From NCBI RefSeq assembly GCF_022414595.1, contig NZ_JADWYO010000013.1:47021-111020 (forward strand): 64,000 nt of DNA, read 5' to 3'. Shown here in pieces: positions 47,101 to 56,377 of the stretch. A model generated the notes under the pieces. It had not been told where the DNA came from, searched no databases, and saw only the letters and a program-made list of their open reading frames with translations. This DNA is from Streptomyces sp. MUM 203J. Its GTDB lineage: Bacteria; Actinomycetota; Actinomycetes; Streptomycetales; Streptomycetaceae. The first letter of the stretch is position 1; the number at the start of each line of letters is the position of its first letter. The position numbers were made by a program, and so were the translations under genes.

Positions 47101-47289
47101 GCGGACCGGATCGCGCTGCGCTGGGAGTCGGCGGACGAGGAGGTCGCGTCGGCGCTCGTGGACCACGCGGGGCTGATCGCGGACGAGGTGCTGGCGACGG
47201 ACTTCGCCCGTGGGGAGGCCGACGAGTCGTACGGCGCCCCCTTCACGGACGAGCCGCTGTCCCTGACGTTCCGCCTCCGCAAGGCGTAA
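44125..47289 (+). CDS. ileS: Isoleucyl-tRNA synthetase
   Basis: 1054-residue class I aminoacyl-tRNA synthetase. The HIGH-like motif is G57-A-H-H60 within PTANGMPGAHHIEAR and the second motif is K607-M-S-K610. The editing domain CP1 lies between (VVWTTTPWTLVSNTA, GTGLVHQAPAFGEDD). The length and long C-terminal domain (MALVRRLVELGRATRAESGVKTRQPL) fit the eukaryote-like IleS type found in actinobacteria. ATG 44125 lies seven bases after GGAGGA. Regulated by the T-box immediately upstream. Confidence 0.98.
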   Translation: MSQYRQVPAQVDLPALEHAVLDFWREQKIFAKSLEQSEGRPEWVFYEGPPTANGMPGAHHIEARVFKDVFPRFRTMRGYHVSRKAGWDCHGLPVELAVEKELGFSGKKDIESYGIAEFNDKCRASVSRHTDAFAELTTRMGYWVDLDEAYWTLNPEYIDSVWWSLKQIFDKGLLVQDHRVAPWCPRCGTGLSDHELAQGYETVVDPSVYVRFPLTSGPLAGEASLVVWTTTPWTLVSNTAVAAHPQVTYVVATDGDEKLVVAEPLLEKALGEGWEPTGQTFTGAEMERWEYQRPFELVEFPSPGEGTDGRSPERAHFVVNADYVTTEDGTGLVHQAPAFGEDDLKVCRAYGLPVVNPVRADGTFEESVGLVGGQFFKKADEALTKDLDARGLLFKHIAYEHSYPHCWRCHTALLYYAQPSWYIRTTAVKDRLLEENQATNWFPDSVKEGRFGDWLNNNIDWALSRNRYWGTPLPVWRCEDDHLTVVGSRAELGGLAGRDLSDFDPHRPFIDEVTFDCPQCAKSAVRVPEVIDCWYDAGSMPFAQWGYPYKNKELFEKRFPAQFISEAIDQTRGWFYTLMAIGTLVFDKSPYENVVCLGHILAEDGRKMSKHLGNILQPIPLMDQHGADAVRWFMAAGGSPWAARRVGHGTIQEVVRKTLLTYWNTVAFQALYARTSGWAPSEADPAPAGRTVLDRWLLSELHALTDQVTQALEAYDTQRAGKLLSAFVDDLSNWYVRRSRRRFWQGDKAALRTLHDVVETVTRLMAPLVPFITERVWQDLVVPVTPGAPESVHLSAWPEADLGAIDPELSQQMALVRRLVELGRATRAESGVKTRQPLSRALVAAAGFEALSPELHTQITEELNVSSLASLSEVGGSLVDTTAKANFRALGKRFGKRVQDVAKAVAAADAAALSRALRDGEATLQVDGETITLAPDEVIITETPREGWSVASDAGATVALDLEITPELRRAGLARDAIRLIQEARKNSGLDVADRIALRWESADEEVASALVDHAGLIADEVLATDFARGEADESYGAPFTDEPLSLTFRLRKA

Positions 47290-47297
47290 CCGACTCC

Positions 47298-47358
47298 GTG
47301 GGGGCTCGTCGCCCCCACACTCCGGGAAGCCCCGGGCCGTTCCGGCCCGGGGCTTCCC
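47298..47358 (+). terminator. Tandem hairpins after ileS
   Basis: GTGGGGGC/GCCCCCAC (47298-47318, loop TCGTC) starts eight bases past the stop, and a perfect 15-bp stem with loop GTTCC follows at 47324-47358. From there to 47526 I see no gene or signal. Confidence 0.85.
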
Positions 47359-47526
47359 GCTGTCTCCCCGCCCCGCCCTCCCGGCTGTGCTCGATTCGCG
47401 GCTCCGCCGTGTGCGGGCTCCGCTCCCAGCCCCCGTCATCGCCGCCGGGCTCTGCGAGCCGGAATCGCCCCGGAACGGCAACTTCCCCCTCGTACGCCGG
47501 GCGGGCTTCGCTTCCGGGCACCGCGA

Positions 47527-47568
47527 AGGGCCGGGGCCCGGGACCGTACGGTCCCGGGCCCCGGCCCT
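47527..47568 (-). terminator. Perfect 42-base palindrome, terminator of divIVA
   Basis: Positions 47527-47547 and 47548-47568 are exact reverse complements with no spacer; the centre is ACCGTACGGT. It lies 21 bases past the divIVA stop. In RNA a hairpin of about 19 bp with a four-base loop would form. Confidence 0.8.
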
Positions 47569-47589
47569 GTCAGCCTGCCGACGGCTGCG

Positions 47590-48720
47590 TCAGTTGTCGT
47601 CCTCGTCGATGAGGAAGCCCCGCATCGGAGACGGCGCCTGCTGCATCGGCTGCGGCGCCTGCGGCCGGACCGGTGCCATCGGCTGAGTCATCGCCGGCGA
47701 CATCTGCTGCTGGCCGCCGTACGACGGGCCGTTGCCCATCCCGGGCGGGCCGCCCATGGGCTGGTTGCCACCGTACGAGGGGCCGCTCGTGCCCGCCGAC
47801 GCCATAGAGGGGGACGGCGGCAGCGAGGGTGCGGAGGACGGGGTGCGCGGCGGCGCCAGCGACTCGTCGCCCTGGCTCTCCAGCTGACGCAGCTGGCTCT
47901 CCAGGTACGACTTCAGCCGCGTGCGGTACTCACGCTCGAAGCCACGCAGGTCCTCGACCTTGCGCTCCAGCGTGGCGCGGGCGGACTCCAGGGAGCCCAT
48001 CGCGACGCGGTGCTTCTCCTGCGCGTCCCGCTCCAGCGCGTCGGCCTTGGCGCGGGCGTCCCGCTCCAGGCCCTCGGCGCGCGAACGGGCCTCACCGACG
48101 ATCTTGTTGGCCTCGGCGCGGGCCTCCGCGATCGCCTGGTCGGCGGTCTGCTGTGCCAGCGACAGCACACGCGCGGCGCTGTCGCCGCCCGGGCCCTGCT
48201 GCGGCATCCCCGGACCGCCCATGGGGCCGCCCATCGGACCGCCCATGGGGCCGCCCTGCATGGGGCCGGGGCCGTGCGGGCCCTGCGGCCCGCCGTGACC
48301 GGGACCGGCCGGCAGCTGAGGCGCGCCACCCGGCAGCTGGGGCGGACCCATCTGCGGCTGCTGCGGCTGCTGCTGGACCGGGGGTCCGGATATCCCGGCG
48401 GGCACCGGAGCGCCGCCGGGCCCCTGAGGACCACCGGGGCCCTGGGGTCCGCCCTGACCGCCCGGGCCCTGAGGGCCGCCGGGGCCCTGCGGACGCTCCT
48501 GCTGCTCCGGAGGCTTGCGCATGGCCTGCTGCTGGTTCTGCGCGGCGGCGCGCGTGGCGGCCGCCAGCTTGGCGCGCAGGTCCTCGTTCTCGCGGAGCAG
48601 GCGCGTCAGCTCGGCCTCGACCTCGTCGAGAAAGGCATCGACCTCGTCCTCGTCATAGCCTTCTCGGAGGCGGACGGTCGTGAACTGCTTGTTCCGCACG
48701 TCCTCGGGGGTCAGCGGCAT
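47590..48720 (-). CDS. divIVA: Polar growth protein DivIVA
   Basis: 376-residue cytoskeletal protein that marks curved membrane at hyphal tips and directs apical growth. The N-terminal DivIVA motif ([34 protein letters not shown]) and a first short coiled coil are followed by a Pro/Gln/Gly-rich insert (about 70-180), a second coiled coil (about 185-275) and a low-complexity tail ending FLIDEDDN. This large insert is typical of Streptomyces. It heads toward its own terminator and is the downstream end of the division cluster. Confidence 0.97.
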   Translation of the reverse strand: MPLTPEDVRNKQFTTVRLREGYDEDEVDAFLDEVEAELTRLLRENEDLRAKLAAATRAAAQNQQQAMRKPPEQQERPQGPGGPQGPGGQGGPQGPGGPQGPGGAPVPAGISGPPVQQQPQQPQMGPPQLPGGAPQLPAGPGHGGPQGPHGPGPMQGGPMGGPMGGPMGGPGMPQQGPGGDSAARVLSLAQQTADQAIAEARAEANKIVGEARSRAEGLERDARAKADALERDAQEKHRVAMGSLESARATLERKVEDLRGFEREYRTRLKSYLESQLRQLESQGDESLAPPRTPSSAPSLPPSPSMASAGTSGPSYGGNQPMGGPPGMGNGPSYGGQQQMSPAMTQPMAPVRPQAPQPMQQAPSPMRGFLIDEDDN

Positions 48721-48769
48721 CTCTTCTTCACCTCTACGTAGTCGTCGGCAGTCGGCAGGACCGGATCGC

Positions 48770-49066
48770 TCACACCCTCATCGCGAAACTACCCACGATG
48801 TTGAGCAGGATGTACACGATGATCATCAGAACGAAGAAGGACAGGTCGAGTGCCACGCTCCCGAGACGCAGCGGTGGGATGAACCGCCGCAGAAGCTTCA
48901 GTGGTGGATCGGTGACAGTGTAGGTGGCCTCCAGAACGACCACCATCGCCTTGCCGGGTTGCCATGAACGGGCGAACTGGAAGACGTAATCCATGACCAG
49001 CCGGAAGATCAGCACGACCATGAAGCACGCCAAGGCGATGTAGATCACCTGTAGTACGACGCCCAT
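48770..49066 (-). CDS. sepG: YggT-family membrane protein SepG
   Basis: 98 residues with two YggT-type hydrophobic regions ([20 protein letters not shown] and [13 protein letters not shown]) and the conserved [18 protein letters not shown]. In Streptomyces this gene between divIVA and sepF encodes SepG (YlmG), which helps place SsgB at future septa. ATG 49066; 81 bases separate it from sepF. Confidence 0.9.
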   Translation of the reverse strand: MGVVLQVIYIALACFMVVLIFRLVMDYVFQFARSWQPGKAMVVVLEATYTVTDPPLKLLRRFIPPLRLGSVALDLSFFVLMIIVYILLNIVGSFAMRV

Positions 49067-49147
49067 GCCCCGCTTCCCTCTCCCCTGGCTCTCGTCTTAC
49101 CGGCCTTCCGGCCGGGCCGTTCCGGTCTCGCTGTCCCTGCTGTGGTC

Positions 49148-49765
49148 TCAGCTTTGGTTGAAGAATCCGCCCTCTGCGATGCGGGCCTTGTCCTCCGCCG
49201 TAACGTCGACGTTAGCAGGCGACAACAGGAACACCTTCTGCGTCACGCGCTCAATGCTGCCATGGAGCCCGAACACCAGACCGGCGGCAAAGTCGACAAG
49301 TCGCTTCGCGTCCGTGTCGTCCATCTCGGTGAGGTTCATGATCACCGGCGTGCCCTCGCGGAAGTGTTCCCCGATGGTACGGGCCTCGTTGTAGGTCCTC
49401 GGGTGCAGGGTGGTGATGCGGTAGGGCTCCCGCTCGGACACGACCTTGGGCATGATCACCGGTGCGTTCTTCTCCAGGCTCGGGCGTTCGGGTGTGATGG
49501 ACGCCACGGGGGCGATCCGTGCGGGCCGGCCACTGTCCGCGGGGAGCGCGACGGGCTCACGCGGGGCCGGCGGCTGAGGCACCGGAGCATGCACCGGCTC
49601 CTCGCGCTCCACCTGGTGGGGGGGCTGGTGACGCCGCCGGTCGCGCTCCGGCTCCGGATCGAGCTCGGGTTCGAAGTCGTCATCGGGGTCGAAGCCCCGG
49701 CCGTCGTACCCATCGTCCTCCACGAGGCCGAGGTAGACCGCCATCTTGCGCATCGCGCCGGCCAT
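49148..49765 (-). CDS. sepF: Cell division protein SepF
   Basis: 205 residues. A short N-terminal amphipathic helix ([18 protein letters not shown]) for membrane binding precedes an acidic, Pro-rich linker (about 20-95) and the C-terminal SepF domain ([45 protein letters not shown]). SepF anchors FtsZ filaments to the membrane in bacteria lacking FtsA. The 124-base gap upstream contains TAGAAAAT near 49860 as a possible -10, so it may have its own promoter. Confidence 0.95.
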   Translation of the reverse strand: MAGAMRKMAVYLGLVEDDGYDGRGFDPDDDFEPELDPEPERDRRRHQPPHQVEREEPVHAPVPQPPAPREPVALPADSGRPARIAPVASITPERPSLEKNAPVIMPKVVSEREPYRITTLHPRTYNEARTIGEHFREGTPVIMNLTEMDDTDAKRLVDFAAGLVFGLHGSIERVTQKVFLLSPANVDVTAEDKARIAEGGFFNQS

Positions 49766-49889
49766 GCTCTGAGTCCTCCGCTCTGTGGTGGATCGGCAAC
49801 GTCAGGTCGCGCCTGCGATCCACTCGGCCCGTCCGCCATCGGGCGGAAATGACCATATTTTCTACTGTGGTCCGACTTGCTTCGCGACG

Positions 49890-50609
49890 TTACCCGAGCT
49901 GGGGACGGACTCCGAGTACCGCCGTGCCGATGCGCACATGTGTCGCCCCGGCCGCGACGGCGTCCTCAAGGTCCGCACTCATCCCCGCCGAGACCATGTT
50001 CGCAGCCGGATGGGCCGCGCGCAGGCGAGATGCCAATTCCACCAGCCGCTCGAACGCGGCCCTTTGACGTCCGGCGTACGGCCCCGCCAGCGGAGCCACC
50101 GTCATCAGTCCGCGCAGCCGCAGCCCCCGCGCCGCCTCGATCGCGTCGGCCAGCTCCCCGACCCCGTCGGGCGCGACACCCCCGCGGTCGCCACGCGCGC
50201 CCGACTCCGCGTCAAGCGCCACCTGCACCAGGCAGTCCAGCTCCCGCCCGGCCTGCTCAGCGGCCGTCGACAGCGACGAAACCAGCCGCAACCGGTCGAC
50301 AGACTGCACAACCTGGGCATAACCGGCCACCGACTTGGCCTTGTTGGTCTGCAGCTGGCCGACGAAATGCCAGGTCAGATCGAGGTCGGCACAGGCCGAG
50401 GCCTTGGGACGGGCGTCCTGGTCCTTGTTCTCCGCGACATGACGCACCCCCAGCTCGTGCAGCAGCCGGACGTCGCTCGCGGGGTAGGTCTTGGTGACCA
50501 CGACGAGGGTCACCTCCTCCCGCCTGCGTCCGGCGGCGGCGCAGGCCCGGGCGATGCGCTCCTCCACCCGCGCCAGGTTCCGCGCGAGCTCCGTCTTACG
50601 GTCCGTCAC
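49890..50609 (-). CDS. yggS: PLP-binding protein YggS/PLPBP (PROSC)
   Basis: 239-residue PLP-dependent fold III barrel protein involved in vitamin B6 homeostasis. The PLP lysine lies in VTLVVVTKTYPASDV, and GQLQTNKAK, LMTVAPLAG, SAGMSADLEDAVAAGATHVRIGTAVLG match the family. GTG 50609 overlaps the pgeF stop by four bases, so it is co-translated. The position between ftsZ and sepF is common in Gram-positive bacteria. Confidence 0.95.
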   Translation of the reverse strand: MTDRKTELARNLARVEERIARACAAAGRRREEVTLVVVTKTYPASDVRLLHELGVRHVAENKDQDARPKASACADLDLTWHFVGQLQTNKAKSVAGYAQVVQSVDRLRLVSSLSTAAEQAGRELDCLVQVALDAESGARGDRGGVAPDGVGELADAIEAARGLRLRGLMTVAPLAGPYAGRQRAAFERLVELASRLRAAHPAANMVSAGMSADLEDAVAAGATHVRIGTAVLGVRPQLG

Positions 50610-51349
50610 CTGTCGTTCCCCTCGGCCCAGACATATCCGGCGAGCCGTCCGGTCGCGCGGTCGCGGCGGTACGAGAAGTGGTCGGCCGACTCACGGGTGC
50701 AGACGTCCGAGGCACTCCGGTTCCGGACGCCCAGCCGCTCCAGCTGCGCGTGAACCCCGGCGACCACGTCGACTGCCGGGGTTCCCCAGCTCGTCCCGGC
50801 GTGGGCGGCCGGCTCTACGGCGGCGACCTCGTCCCGCATGGCCGCGGGCACCTCATAGCAGCGACCGCAGACGGCGGGGCCGGTCCTGGCCGTCATCCGA
50901 GCGGGCTCGGCGCCCAGTGTGATCATGGTCTCCACGGTCGCGGCGACTACGCCCGCCACCATGCCGGGGCGGCCCGCGTGCGCCGCCGCGACCACACCGG
51001 CGACCGGGTCGGCCAGCAGGACGGGGACACAGTCGGCGGTGAGCACCGCGAGCGGAAGTCCGCGCCGGGCGGTCACCACCGCGTCACCTTCCGGAACGTC
51101 CGCTTCCGCGGGCCGGGGTCCGTCGACCACATGGACGGTCCGGCCGTGGACCTGGTTCATCCACACGACCCGCGCCGGGTCGACACCCAGAGCGCGGGCG
51201 GCGAGCCCCCGGTTGGCGAGGACGGCGGCCGGTTCGTCCCCGACCGCGCCGCCCAGGTTCAGCTCCTCGTACGGAACGGCGCTCACCCCGCCCCACCGGT
51301 CGGTGAAGGCGAAGTGCGCGCCGTCCACGATCTCGTGCTGCCCTATCAC
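50606..51349 (-). CDS. pgeF: Peptidoglycan editing factor PgeF / YfiH laccase-domain protein
   Basis: 247 residues of the YfiH/DUF152 multicopper-like fold. Metal-site motifs WMNQVHG, LTADCVPVLLADP, AAAHAGRPG and GPAVCGRCYEV are all present. In E. coli the homologue removes wrongly incorporated L-Ser from the UDP-MurNAc peptide, which fits its place next to ftsZ and mur genes. GTG 51349 lies seven bases after the ftsZ stop. Confidence 0.93.
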   Translation of the reverse strand: MIGQHEIVDGAHFAFTDRWGGVSAVPYEELNLGGAVGDEPAAVLANRGLAARALGVDPARVVWMNQVHGRTVHVVDGPRPAEADVPEGDAVVTARRGLPLAVLTADCVPVLLADPVAGVVAAAHAGRPGMVAGVVAATVETMITLGAEPARMTARTGPAVCGRCYEVPAAMRDEVAAVEPAAHAGTSWGTPAVDVVAGVHAQLERLGVRNRSASDVCTRESADHFSYRRDRATGRLAGYVWAEGNDR

Positions 51350-51356
51350 GCAGGGA

Positions 51357-52586
51357 TCACTTCAGGAAGTCCGGGACATCCAGCTCTTCGGCCTGGGAGT
51401 CCTGGTAGGGGCGGGTCGTGGGGATGGCCGCCGGGGCGACCTGCGAGAGCGGGGTCTCGTTCACCGCGGGGGCCGGCTCGGCCGGGGCGGCCGGGGGCTC
51501 CTCGCGCACCGGGACCGTACCCAGGCCGCTGCTCGCCGGGCGGGCGGGCTCGGCGGGGCGGGCGGGCGCCGGGGCGGACGGCTCCTCGCGCTTCGCGCCG
51601 GCCGAGGCACCCAGGACGTTGTCGCGGCGGGCGGGCGGCTGGCCGCCGTCGAATCCGGCCGCGATGACCGTGACCCTGACCTCGTCGCCCAGGGCGTCGT
51701 CGATGACGGCACCGAAGATGATGTTGGCCTCGGGGTGGGCGGCCTCGCTGACCAGCTGGGCGGCCTCGTTGATCTCGAACAGGCCCAGGTCGGAGCCTCC
51801 GGAGATGGAGAGCAGCACGCCCCGGGCGCCGTCGATGGAAGCCTCCAGCAGCGGCGAGGAGATCGCCATCTCGGCGGCGGCCACCGCCCGGTCGTCGCCC
51901 CGTGCGGAGCCGATGCCCATGAGCGCCGAACCGGCCTCGGACATGACCGACTTGACGTCGGCGAAGTCCAGGTTGATCAGACCGGGGGTGGTGATCAGGT
52001 CCGTGATGCCCTGGACACCGGAGAGCAGCACCTGGTCGGCGGACTTGAAGGCGTCGAGCACGCTGACCTGGCGGTCCGAGATGGACAGCAGCCGGTCGTT
52101 GGGGATGACGATGAGGGTGTCGACCTCTTCGCGCAGGGCGGCGATGCCGTCCTCCGCCTGGTTGGCCCGGCGGCGCCCCTCGAAGGTGAAGGGGCGCGTG
52201 ACCACGCCGATGGTGAGCGCGCCCAGCGAACGCGCGATGCGCGCCACCACCGGTGCGCCGCCGGTGCCGGTGCCGCCGCCCTCGCCCGCCGTCACGAAGA
52301 CCATGTCGGCCCCCTTGAGGACCTCCTCGATCTCCTCGGCGTGGTCCTCGGCGGCCTTCCGCCCGACGTCCGGGTTGGCGCCGGCGCCCAGTCCCCGGGT
52401 GAGTTCGCGGCCGACGTCCAGCTTGACGTCGGCGTCGCTCATCAACAGCGCCTGTGCGTCCGTGTTGATGGCGATGAACTCGACACCCTTGAGACCGACC
52501 TCGATCATTCGGTTGATGGCATTGACACCACCGCCGCCGACACCGATGACCTTGATGACTGCGAGGTAGTTCTGCGGTGCTGCCAC
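51357..52586 (-). CDS. ftsZ: Cell division protein FtsZ
   Basis: 409-residue tubulin-like GTPase that forms the Z-ring. The tubulin signature GGGTGTG lies at 103-109 and the T7 loop NLDFADV in the middle. A Pro/Ala-rich linker (about 320-395) leads to the conserved C-terminal peptide LDVPDFLK that binds SepF. GTG 52586. The 279-base upstream region holds a BldD-like site and an inverted repeat, in line with developmental control of ftsZ in Streptomyces. Confidence 0.98.
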   Translation of the reverse strand: MAAPQNYLAVIKVIGVGGGGVNAINRMIEVGLKGVEFIAINTDAQALLMSDADVKLDVGRELTRGLGAGANPDVGRKAAEDHAEEIEEVLKGADMVFVTAGEGGGTGTGGAPVVARIARSLGALTIGVVTRPFTFEGRRRANQAEDGIAALREEVDTLIVIPNDRLLSISDRQVSVLDAFKSADQVLLSGVQGITDLITTPGLINLDFADVKSVMSEAGSALMGIGSARGDDRAVAAAEMAISSPLLEASIDGARGVLLSISGGSDLGLFEINEAAQLVSEAAHPEANIIFGAVIDDALGDEVRVTVIAAGFDGGQPPARRDNVLGASAGAKREEPSAPAPARPAEPARPASSGLGTVPVREEPPAAPAEPAPAVNETPLSQVAPAAIPTTRPYQDSQAEELDVPDFLK

Positions 52587-52865
52587 GTCGAAGGCCTCTC
52601 GCCTCGATTAACGGGCCGCCGCTGCGCGCTGCCTGGCGCGCCGCGACGACGGATGCCGATGGGACGGTCCCAAATGCCGACCCAAACCCTAACGTTGAAG
52701 TTTAGGGTTACCAGTGTGCCTGCTCCCTGGACTCTTCCGAACAGGACACTAAGTCGACAAGCGGCGCACGTTCAACGAACACGCCGAACCTCCCGTTTTT
52801 CTTTTCACCCTATGTGATCACCCGGGTTGCTGACCAACCAGGGTGCTGGTCAGGGCAGATGTGCG
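52587..52865 (-). promoter_or_regulatory. ftsZ promoter region
   Basis: 279 AT-richer bases between ftsQ and ftsZ. AACCCTAA and TTAGGGTT flank a 10-base centre (around 52685-52710). A BldD-like palindrome is at 52805-52818. ftsZ of S. coelicolor has several promoters including a sporulation-induced one; I cannot place the individual starts here. Confidence 0.6.
52805..52818. promoter_or_regulatory. Candidate BldD box upstream of ftsZ
   Basis: TCACCCTATGTGAT fits the BldD consensus tnACnC(A/T)GnGTnAn at all defined positions except one (A for the central G). It lies 219 bases upstream of ftsZ and 48 bases past the ftsQ start side. BldD represses sporulation genes during vegetative growth, and ftsZ is a reported target. 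Confidence 0.5.
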
Positions 52866-53708
52866 TCAACTCCGCGACGCGGCGGGGGCGCTCGGGGCGC
52901 TCACATCGAAGTGTCCCGCTTTGGGCGCCGCCTTCATCAGTGCGACCAGCGCACGCTCCTTCGCCTCACCCTGCCCGGCGCTCCCCCAGAACACCGTGCG
53001 GTCGCCGGCCAGCTCCAGCGTGACGGAGTCGTACGAACGGACGCGGACCGAGGTCACCTGGCGGGCGAGGCCGGCAGGCAGTCCGGTCACCACGCGGACC
53101 GCCTCGGCGGTGAGCCGCCCGCCTCCGAAGCGACGCCTGCCCGGGGAGTCGCCGGTGTCGAGCCGGAGCAGCGGGACGTCGCGGGGGGCGGTGACAGAGG
53201 TCGCGAACCGTACGGCCCCGGCGTCCACTTCGGTGTATTCGCCACCTTGTTCGACCACCAGGACCGGGACGCGCTCGGCCACTTCGAGACTGATCGTGCC
53301 GGGCCATGAGCGCACGACGTCGACCGAGTCGATCCGGGGGAGTTCGCGGCGCAGCCGCTCCTCGATGGCGCCGGTGTCGACGGAGGCCAGCGGCGATCCC
53401 ACGGGCACGGCGGCGACCTGTTCGACCTGCCGGGGCGTCAGGACCCGCGTTCCGGAGACGGTGACGTTCTCGGCGCGCAGCCAGGAGGAGCCGTACAGGG
53501 CCCAGAGGACGCCGCCGGCCAGGGCGAGGAGGGCAGACCCGAGCAGGATCAGCCGGAGGCGGGAACGTGTCCTCCGGTCCTCCGGTCCGGCTTCACCGGA
53601 ACCGCGGGAGCCCCGGGCTCTCCCGGGGCCCCGGGAGCCGGACCGGCCCGACGACGTGCCCGCGGACGGCTTCGATGCGCCGCGCTCGGTGGTCGTCGGT
53701 CCGGCCAT
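52866..53708 (-). CDS. ftsQ: Cell division protein FtsQ
   Basis: 280-residue bitopic protein of the divisome. A basic Gly/Arg/Ser-rich cytoplasmic tail (1-50), one helix (about 51-72), a POTRA domain (LRAENVTVSGTRVLTPRQVEQVA) and the FtsQ beta domain are visible. It links early and late division proteins with FtsL/FtsB types. ATG 53708 lies 48 bases after the murG stop. Confidence 0.94.
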   Translation of the reverse strand: MAGPTTTERGASKPSAGTSSGRSGSRGPGRARGSRGSGEAGPEDRRTRSRLRLILLGSALLALAGGVLWALYGSSWLRAENVTVSGTRVLTPRQVEQVAAVPVGSPLASVDTGAIEERLRRELPRIDSVDVVRSWPGTISLEVAERVPVLVVEQGGEYTEVDAGAVRFATSVTAPRDVPLLRLDTGDSPGRRRFGGGRLTAEAVRVVTGLPAGLARQVTSVRVRSYDSVTLELAGDRTVFWGSAGQGEAKERALVALMKAAPKAGHFDVSAPSAPAASRS

Positions 53709-53756
53709 GCTCCCTGCCTTCTCACGCCTCTCGGCGTGCTGCTCGCGTCCGGGCAG

Positions 53757-54848
53757 TCACGCCCGGTTGGCGGCGATCGCCTCGTAGACCATGTTCACCA
53801 GCAGCTGGTCGGCGTCCCGGCGGCCGAACTCGGCGGCGGCGCGGGACATCTCGTACAGCCGGTGCGGGTCCGCGAGCACCGGGAGGACGTTCCCGTGCAC
53901 CCACTCCGGGGTCAGCTCGGCGTCGTCGACCAGCACACCGCCGCCGGCCTTGACCACCGGCTGGGCGTTGAGCCGCTGCTCGCCGTTGCCGATCGGCAGC
54001 GGGACGTACGCGGCGGGAAGCCCGACGGCGGAGAGTTCGGCGACGGTCATCGCGCCCGCACGGCAGAGCATCATGTCCGCCGCGGCATACGCGAGATCCA
54101 TACGGTCCACATACGATACCGGGACGTACGGGGGCATTCCCGGCATGTTCTCGACGTGTGGCAGTTCGTTCTTCGGGCCGACCGCGTGCAGCACCTGGAT
54201 ACCCGAGCGCTGGAGCGCCGGAACGGCCTGCTGGATGACCTCGTTGAGACGGCGGGCGCCCTGCGAGCCGCCGGAGACCAGCAGCGTCGGCAGGTTCGGG
54301 TCGAGCCCGAAGGCGGCGCGGGCCTCCGGGCGGACCCGGGCGCGGTCCAGGGTGGCGATGGTGTACCGCAGCGGGATGCCGATGTAGCGGGCGTTCCGGA
54401 GCTTGCTGTCGGGCGTGGCGACGCCGACCCCGTGCGCGTACCGGGAGCCGATCTTGTTGGCCAGGCCGGGGCGGGCGTTCGCCTCGTGGACGACGATCGG
54501 CACGCCGAGCCGCTTCGCGGCCAGATAGCCGGGCAGGGCCACATAGCCGCCGAAGCCGACGACACAGTCCGCCTTGGTGCGCTCCAGGACCTGCTCGGCG
54601 GCCTTGATCGTGCCGCGCAGCCGGCCCGGCACGGTGATCAGCTCGGGGGTGGGCTTGCGTGGCAGCGGTACGGCAGGGATGAGCGCCAGCTCGTAGCCCC
54701 GCTCGGGCACCAGCCTGGTCTCCAGACCCCGCTCCGTACCGAGGGCCGTGATCCCCACGGAAGGGTCCTGCCTGCGCAGGGCATCCGCGAGGGCGAGCGC
54801 GGGCTCGATGTGGCCGGCGGTCCCCCCGCCGGCGAGTACGACATGCAC
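53757..54848 (-). CDS. murG: UDP-GlcNAc:undecaprenyl-PP-MurNAc-pentapeptide transferase
   Basis: 363-residue glycosyltransferase that converts lipid I to lipid II at the inner membrane face. [21 protein letters not shown] is the first G-loop and [13 protein letters not shown] the third; [18 protein letters not shown] binds UDP-GlcNAc. GTG 54848 starts six bases after the ftsW stop. murC, often found between murG and ftsQ, is missing here. Confidence 0.97.
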   Translation of the reverse strand: MHVVLAGGGTAGHIEPALALADALRRQDPSVGITALGTERGLETRLVPERGYELALIPAVPLPRKPTPELITVPGRLRGTIKAAEQVLERTKADCVVGFGGYVALPGYLAAKRLGVPIVVHEANARPGLANKIGSRYAHGVGVATPDSKLRNARYIGIPLRYTIATLDRARVRPEARAAFGLDPNLPTLLVSGGSQGARRLNEVIQQAVPALQRSGIQVLHAVGPKNELPHVENMPGMPPYVPVSYVDRMDLAYAAADMMLCRAGAMTVAELSAVGLPAAYVPLPIGNGEQRLNAQPVVKAGGGVLVDDAELTPEWVHGNVLPVLADPHRLYEMSRAAAEFGRRDADQLLVNMVYEAIAANRA

Positions 54849-54854
54849 CGAAAT

Positions 54855-56330
54855 TCACCGCTCTCCGGACGGGCGCTTCCTCACGCGCCGTCTCATCGAC
54901 ATCCAACTCACCCCGGCCCTTCCGCCCGGTCCGGGCTTCCGCATGGCCAGAGCCGCCTTCGCGGCGGGCTCGTCCCGCGCGAACGCGATCAGCAGCCCGA
55001 CAGCGAACATGGTCGGCAGCAGGGCGGAGCCTCCGTAGGAGAACAGCGGGAGCGGGACACCGGCGATCGGCAGCAGACCGAGCACCGCACCGATGTTGAC
55101 CACGGCCTGGGCCGTGATCCAGGTGGTCACGCCTCCCGCGGCGTACCTCACGAAGGGGTCCTCCGTGCGTCCGGCCACGCGGATACCCGCATAGCCTAGA
55201 GCCGCGAACAGGGCGAGCACCGACAGCGTCCCCGCCAGCCCCAGTTCCTCCCCGGTGATGGCGAAGATGAAGTCGGTGTGTGGTTCGGGGAGTTGGCCCC
55301 ATTTTTCCACACTTGCCCCCAGTCCGGAACCGAACCATCCGCCGGACGCCAGAGCATAGATGCCGTGTACGCCCTGCCAGCACAGGTCCCCCGGCCCCGG
55401 GTCGGTGGCGCCGAGGCAGCCGATCCTGGCCATGCGGGTCGGGCTGGTGCGGATCAGGGTCACGCCGATGGCCCCGGCCACCGCGAGGACGCTCACGAAA
55501 AGCCGGGTCGGGGCGCCCGCCAGCCACAGCAGCCCGAAGAGGATGGCGGTCAGGATGATCGCCGTCCCCATGTCCCCGCCCATCATGATCAGGCCGAGCA
55601 GCAGGAAGGCTCCCGGGACGAGCGGCACGAGCAGGTGCTTCCACTGGGTCAGCAGCCGCTTGTCCTGTTTGCGGGCCAGCAGGTCGGCGCCCCACAGGAT
55701 GAGCGCCAGCTTGCCGAACTCGCTGGGCTGGAGCTGGAACGGGCCGCCCAGGTGGATCCAGTTCTGGTTGCCGTTGACCTCGCGCCCTATCCCGGGGACC
55801 TGGACCAGCACCATCAGGAAGACGGTGCCCATCAGCAGCGGATAGGCCAGGGCGCGGTGCAGTCTGACCGGCATCCGGGAGGCGGTCAGCAGCAGGACGG
55901 CGCCGATGGCGGCGGCGAGGAACTGCTTGCGGAAGAAGTAGGTGGCGGGCAGGGACAGCTCCAGCGCCTTGATGATCGACGCGGAGTAGACCATGACGAG
56001 CCCGAGGACGGTGATCAGCAGGCTGGCGCCGAGGATGACGTAGTACGCGGTGAGAGGGCGGTCCCAGGCGCGCCGGGCCCGCTCGTACGCTCGCCGCACC
56101 CGTCGGCCGCGCGGAGGGCGCCCCGGCCCCGGGGCTCCGCCCCCGGTGTCCCCCCGGCGCGGGGCCGGTGCCCTGCGGGGGCCGCTGGTACGCGTGCGCA
56201 GGGCCAGTCCGGCGAAGGCGGGGGCCCTGTCCCCGGACCCCTGCCGGACGGACTTCCCCGAGCTGTCCGAGGGGGTCACGACGACGGGGGTACGGGGACG
56301 GAGCCCCCAGAACCGCGCGGCGAGCAGCAT
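54855..56330 (-). CDS. ftsW: Septal peptidoglycan polymerase FtsW
   Basis: 491-residue SEDS-family glycosyltransferase that polymerises lipid II at the septum. About 85 basic, Pro-rich cytoplasmic residues precede ten membrane helices. SEDS motifs include GREVNGNQNWIHLGGPFQLQPSEFGKLALI, PEPHTDFIFAITGEELG and GVPLPLFSYGGSALL. The N-terminal extension is longer than in E. coli FtsW; a later start is possible. It lies between murD and murG. Confidence 0.95.
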   Translation of the reverse strand: MLLAARFWGLRPRTPVVVTPSDSSGKSVRQGSGDRAPAFAGLALRTRTSGPRRAPAPRRGDTGGGAPGPGRPPRGRRVRRAYERARRAWDRPLTAYYVILGASLLITVLGLVMVYSASIIKALELSLPATYFFRKQFLAAAIGAVLLLTASRMPVRLHRALAYPLLMGTVFLMVLVQVPGIGREVNGNQNWIHLGGPFQLQPSEFGKLALILWGADLLARKQDKRLLTQWKHLLVPLVPGAFLLLGLIMMGGDMGTAIILTAILFGLLWLAGAPTRLFVSVLAVAGAIGVTLIRTSPTRMARIGCLGATDPGPGDLCWQGVHGIYALASGGWFGSGLGASVEKWGQLPEPHTDFIFAITGEELGLAGTLSVLALFAALGYAGIRVAGRTEDPFVRYAAGGVTTWITAQAVVNIGAVLGLLPIAGVPLPLFSYGGSALLPTMFAVGLLIAFARDEPAAKAALAMRKPGPGGRAGVSWMSMRRRVRKRPSGER

Positions 56331-56377
56331 GATCGCGTCCCCCTCCAGTCGGGTCCGGCGGCACCGGACCGGGTGGG

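Noticed and set aside
43933..47481. 1182-codon minus-strand open frame
   Set aside because: Antisense shadow of ileS and its T-box leader; composition is Arg/His/Leu-rich without any motif.
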